The notes below the pieces were generated by a model. The model had not been told where the DNA came from, did not search any database, and worked only from the letters and a program-made list of their open reading frames with translations. A stretch of 24,199 bases of DNA from Haemophilus sp. (GTDB taxonomy: Bacteria; Pseudomonadota; Gammaproteobacteria; Enterobacterales; Pasteurellaceae): contig JAHZCF010000124.1 of the NCBI GenBank assembly GCA_019423005.1, positions 1-24,199 on the forward strand. Direction: 5' to 3'. Made by a program: the position numbers and the translations under genes. Below are positions 23,576 through 24,199 of the stretch, piece by piece. Numbering within the stretch: the first letter of the stretch is position 1; the number at the start of each line of letters is the position of its first letter.

Positions 23576-24022
23576 AAACCATCAACAAAACTAAACAATA
23601 CCTTGCCATTGTAGCGTGTGGTAAAAGAACAAATATCAGGTCTTTATGCCCAAACACTAGCGGTACGTGTTTCGTTACCATTGTATTTGACAGTTCATAC
23701 ACTGGCGAAAGTTCAGGCTCACCACACAATTTACCGGCTCCTGAAATCAACTTAGAAGACTACTCAGCTGCAGTTGATTTTTTTGGCTCATTAGATAATG
23801 TCAATCGTGATAAAATAAGAATTTTGGGCGTATGTGGCTGGGGTAAATTTGCCTTGAATGCATCGGTATCCGCCCCTCGTATCAAAGCGGTAGCTGTCAG
23901 CACATTGAAAGCACTTGATTTAGTGGTTCACAGGGTTGCTCACAGCCGTTACTTCGGTGAAGATGCTTATAAAGCCTTAGTTTGATAAATTGGAGCAGTT
24001 CTTCAACGAGAAATTGAAATAA
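23576..24022 (+). pseudogene. Alpha/beta hydrolase (dienelactone-hydrolase-like), broken
   Basis: Coding similarity moves among frames. INKTKQYLAIVA is in one frame. VVKEQISGLYAQTLAVR is in the next frame. FVTIVFDSSYTGESSGSPHN and onward through YSAAVDFFGSLDNVNRDKI and the nucleophile elbow GVCGWGKFALN are back in the first. A final DKLEQFFNEKLK and TAA (24022) is in a third. At least three indels are needed, one being loss of a base in CGTG-TTTC near 23670. There is also no start codon and the region between the elbow and the C-terminus is much shorter than normal. The family are cytoplasmic Cys/Ser hydrolases often next to LysR regulators. Confidence 0.75.
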
Positions 24023-24033
24023 TGTGAATAAAT

Positions 24034-24071
24034 AAAAGGCCGTCTGAAATTAGTATTTCAGACGGCCTTTT
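24034..24071. terminator. Perfect AG-DUS inverted repeat (Neisserial terminator)
   Basis: Seventeen-nt arms AAAAGGCCGTCTGAAAT (24034-24050) and its exact complement (24055-24071) enclose TAGT and end in a T-rich run. Each arm contains AGGCCGTCTGAA, the 12-mer AG-DUS variant used by some commensal Neisseria. It follows the hydrolase remnant by 12 nt and is a strong rho-independent terminator in either direction. Confidence 0.92.
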
Positions 24072-24079
24072 ATTTATGG

Positions 24080-24112
24080 CAAAGTTCAGTCAGATTTTAA
24101 AACATTTTTGCA
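24080..24112 (+). repeat. Decayed extended uptake sequence
   Basis: AAAGTTCAGTC followed by an AT tract and TTTTTGCAA resembles the extended Haemophilus uptake sequence seen at 14826, 17474 and 19517, with two core bases changed. It lies just past the stop of the last gene. Confidence 0.4.
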
Positions 24113-24113
24113 A

Positions 24114-24199
24114 TTATCCGAACACTTTTTCCAAATGAGCTTGATAGTCTGCTAAGTATTGTTCTACTTGTGGATTTTTAATCACATCGTTACATAAGA
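24114..24199 (-). CDS. C-terminal end of an unidentified protein (partial)
   Basis: A minus-strand frame enters from the right edge and ends ..NPQVEQYLADYQAHLEKVFG and TAA. The 27 residues are amphipathic, helical in character and read as a natural C-terminus. The frame has no recognisable family. Its stop is followed at once by the decayed uptake sequence, as is usual for gene ends here. Coding status is likely but not certain. Confidence 0.5.
   Translation of the reverse strand, partial: LCNDVIKNPQVEQYLADYQAHLEKVFG

Noticed and set aside
1..24199. tRNA, rRNA, CRISPR array or phase-variable simple-sequence repeat
   Set aside because: Read through on both strands; no cloverleaf, no regularly spaced repeat and no long tetranucleotide tract of the kind common in Haemophilus contingency loci was seen.

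Overview
The window is chromosomal DNA of a Pasteurellaceae bacterium, almost certainly Haemophilus and most like H. parainfluenzae or a close relative. The 9-bp Hin-type DNA uptake core (AAGTGCGGT or its complement) occurs about 18 times. The housekeeping proteins (FabB, MnmC, KdsA, RF1, LolCDE) are of gammaproteobacterial type and base composition is AT-rich. Species assignment is from memory, not a search.

Positions 1-14.7 kb are conserved core. From the left: the first codons of ilvI (-), fabB (-) divergent from mnmC (+), a Sel1-repeat lipoprotein-free secreted protein and a YwiC-like membrane protein (-), a RidA-family gene (+), and zapG/yhcB (+). A long minus-strand run follows, read right to left: prfA, prmC, sirB1, kdsA, hprA-like, lolC, lolD, lolE. 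Four of its junctions are 1-nt stop/start overlaps (TAATG), so translational coupling is likely. It joins translation termination (RF1 and its methylase), LPS precursor synthesis (KdsA) and lipoprotein export to the outer membrane (LolCDE). epmC (EF-P hydroxylase) lies upstream behind its own terminator.

Positions 14.8-24.2 kb are accessory and mosaic. An AraC-type regulator (-) faces a truncated ohr. Next come a Neisseria-like 5' piece of nnrS, an intact low-GC cadD-type cadmium transporter, a GC-rich 5'-truncated ABC ATPase of Neisserial type, a short 3' gene scrap and an imperfect hairpin made of Neisserial uptake sequences (DUS). A divergent pair follows, an exported MBL-fold hydrolase and a GlxA-type AraC regulator, bracketed by two direct repeats of about 58 bp that extend past a Haemophilus uptake sequence.

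The last part is the C-terminal half of a LysR regulator, a perfect 11-bp-arm palindrome, about 0.5 kb of decayed sequence, a 907-residue orphan SF1 helicase, an AT-rich leader, an alpha/beta-hydrolase pseudogene ending in a perfect AG-DUS hairpin, and the tail of an unidentified gene. The LysR and hydrolase relics point away from each other and both lack their N-termini. The helicase segment therefore looks inserted into a former LysR/target divergent pair. No rRNA, tRNA, CRISPR array or complete insertion sequence was seen.
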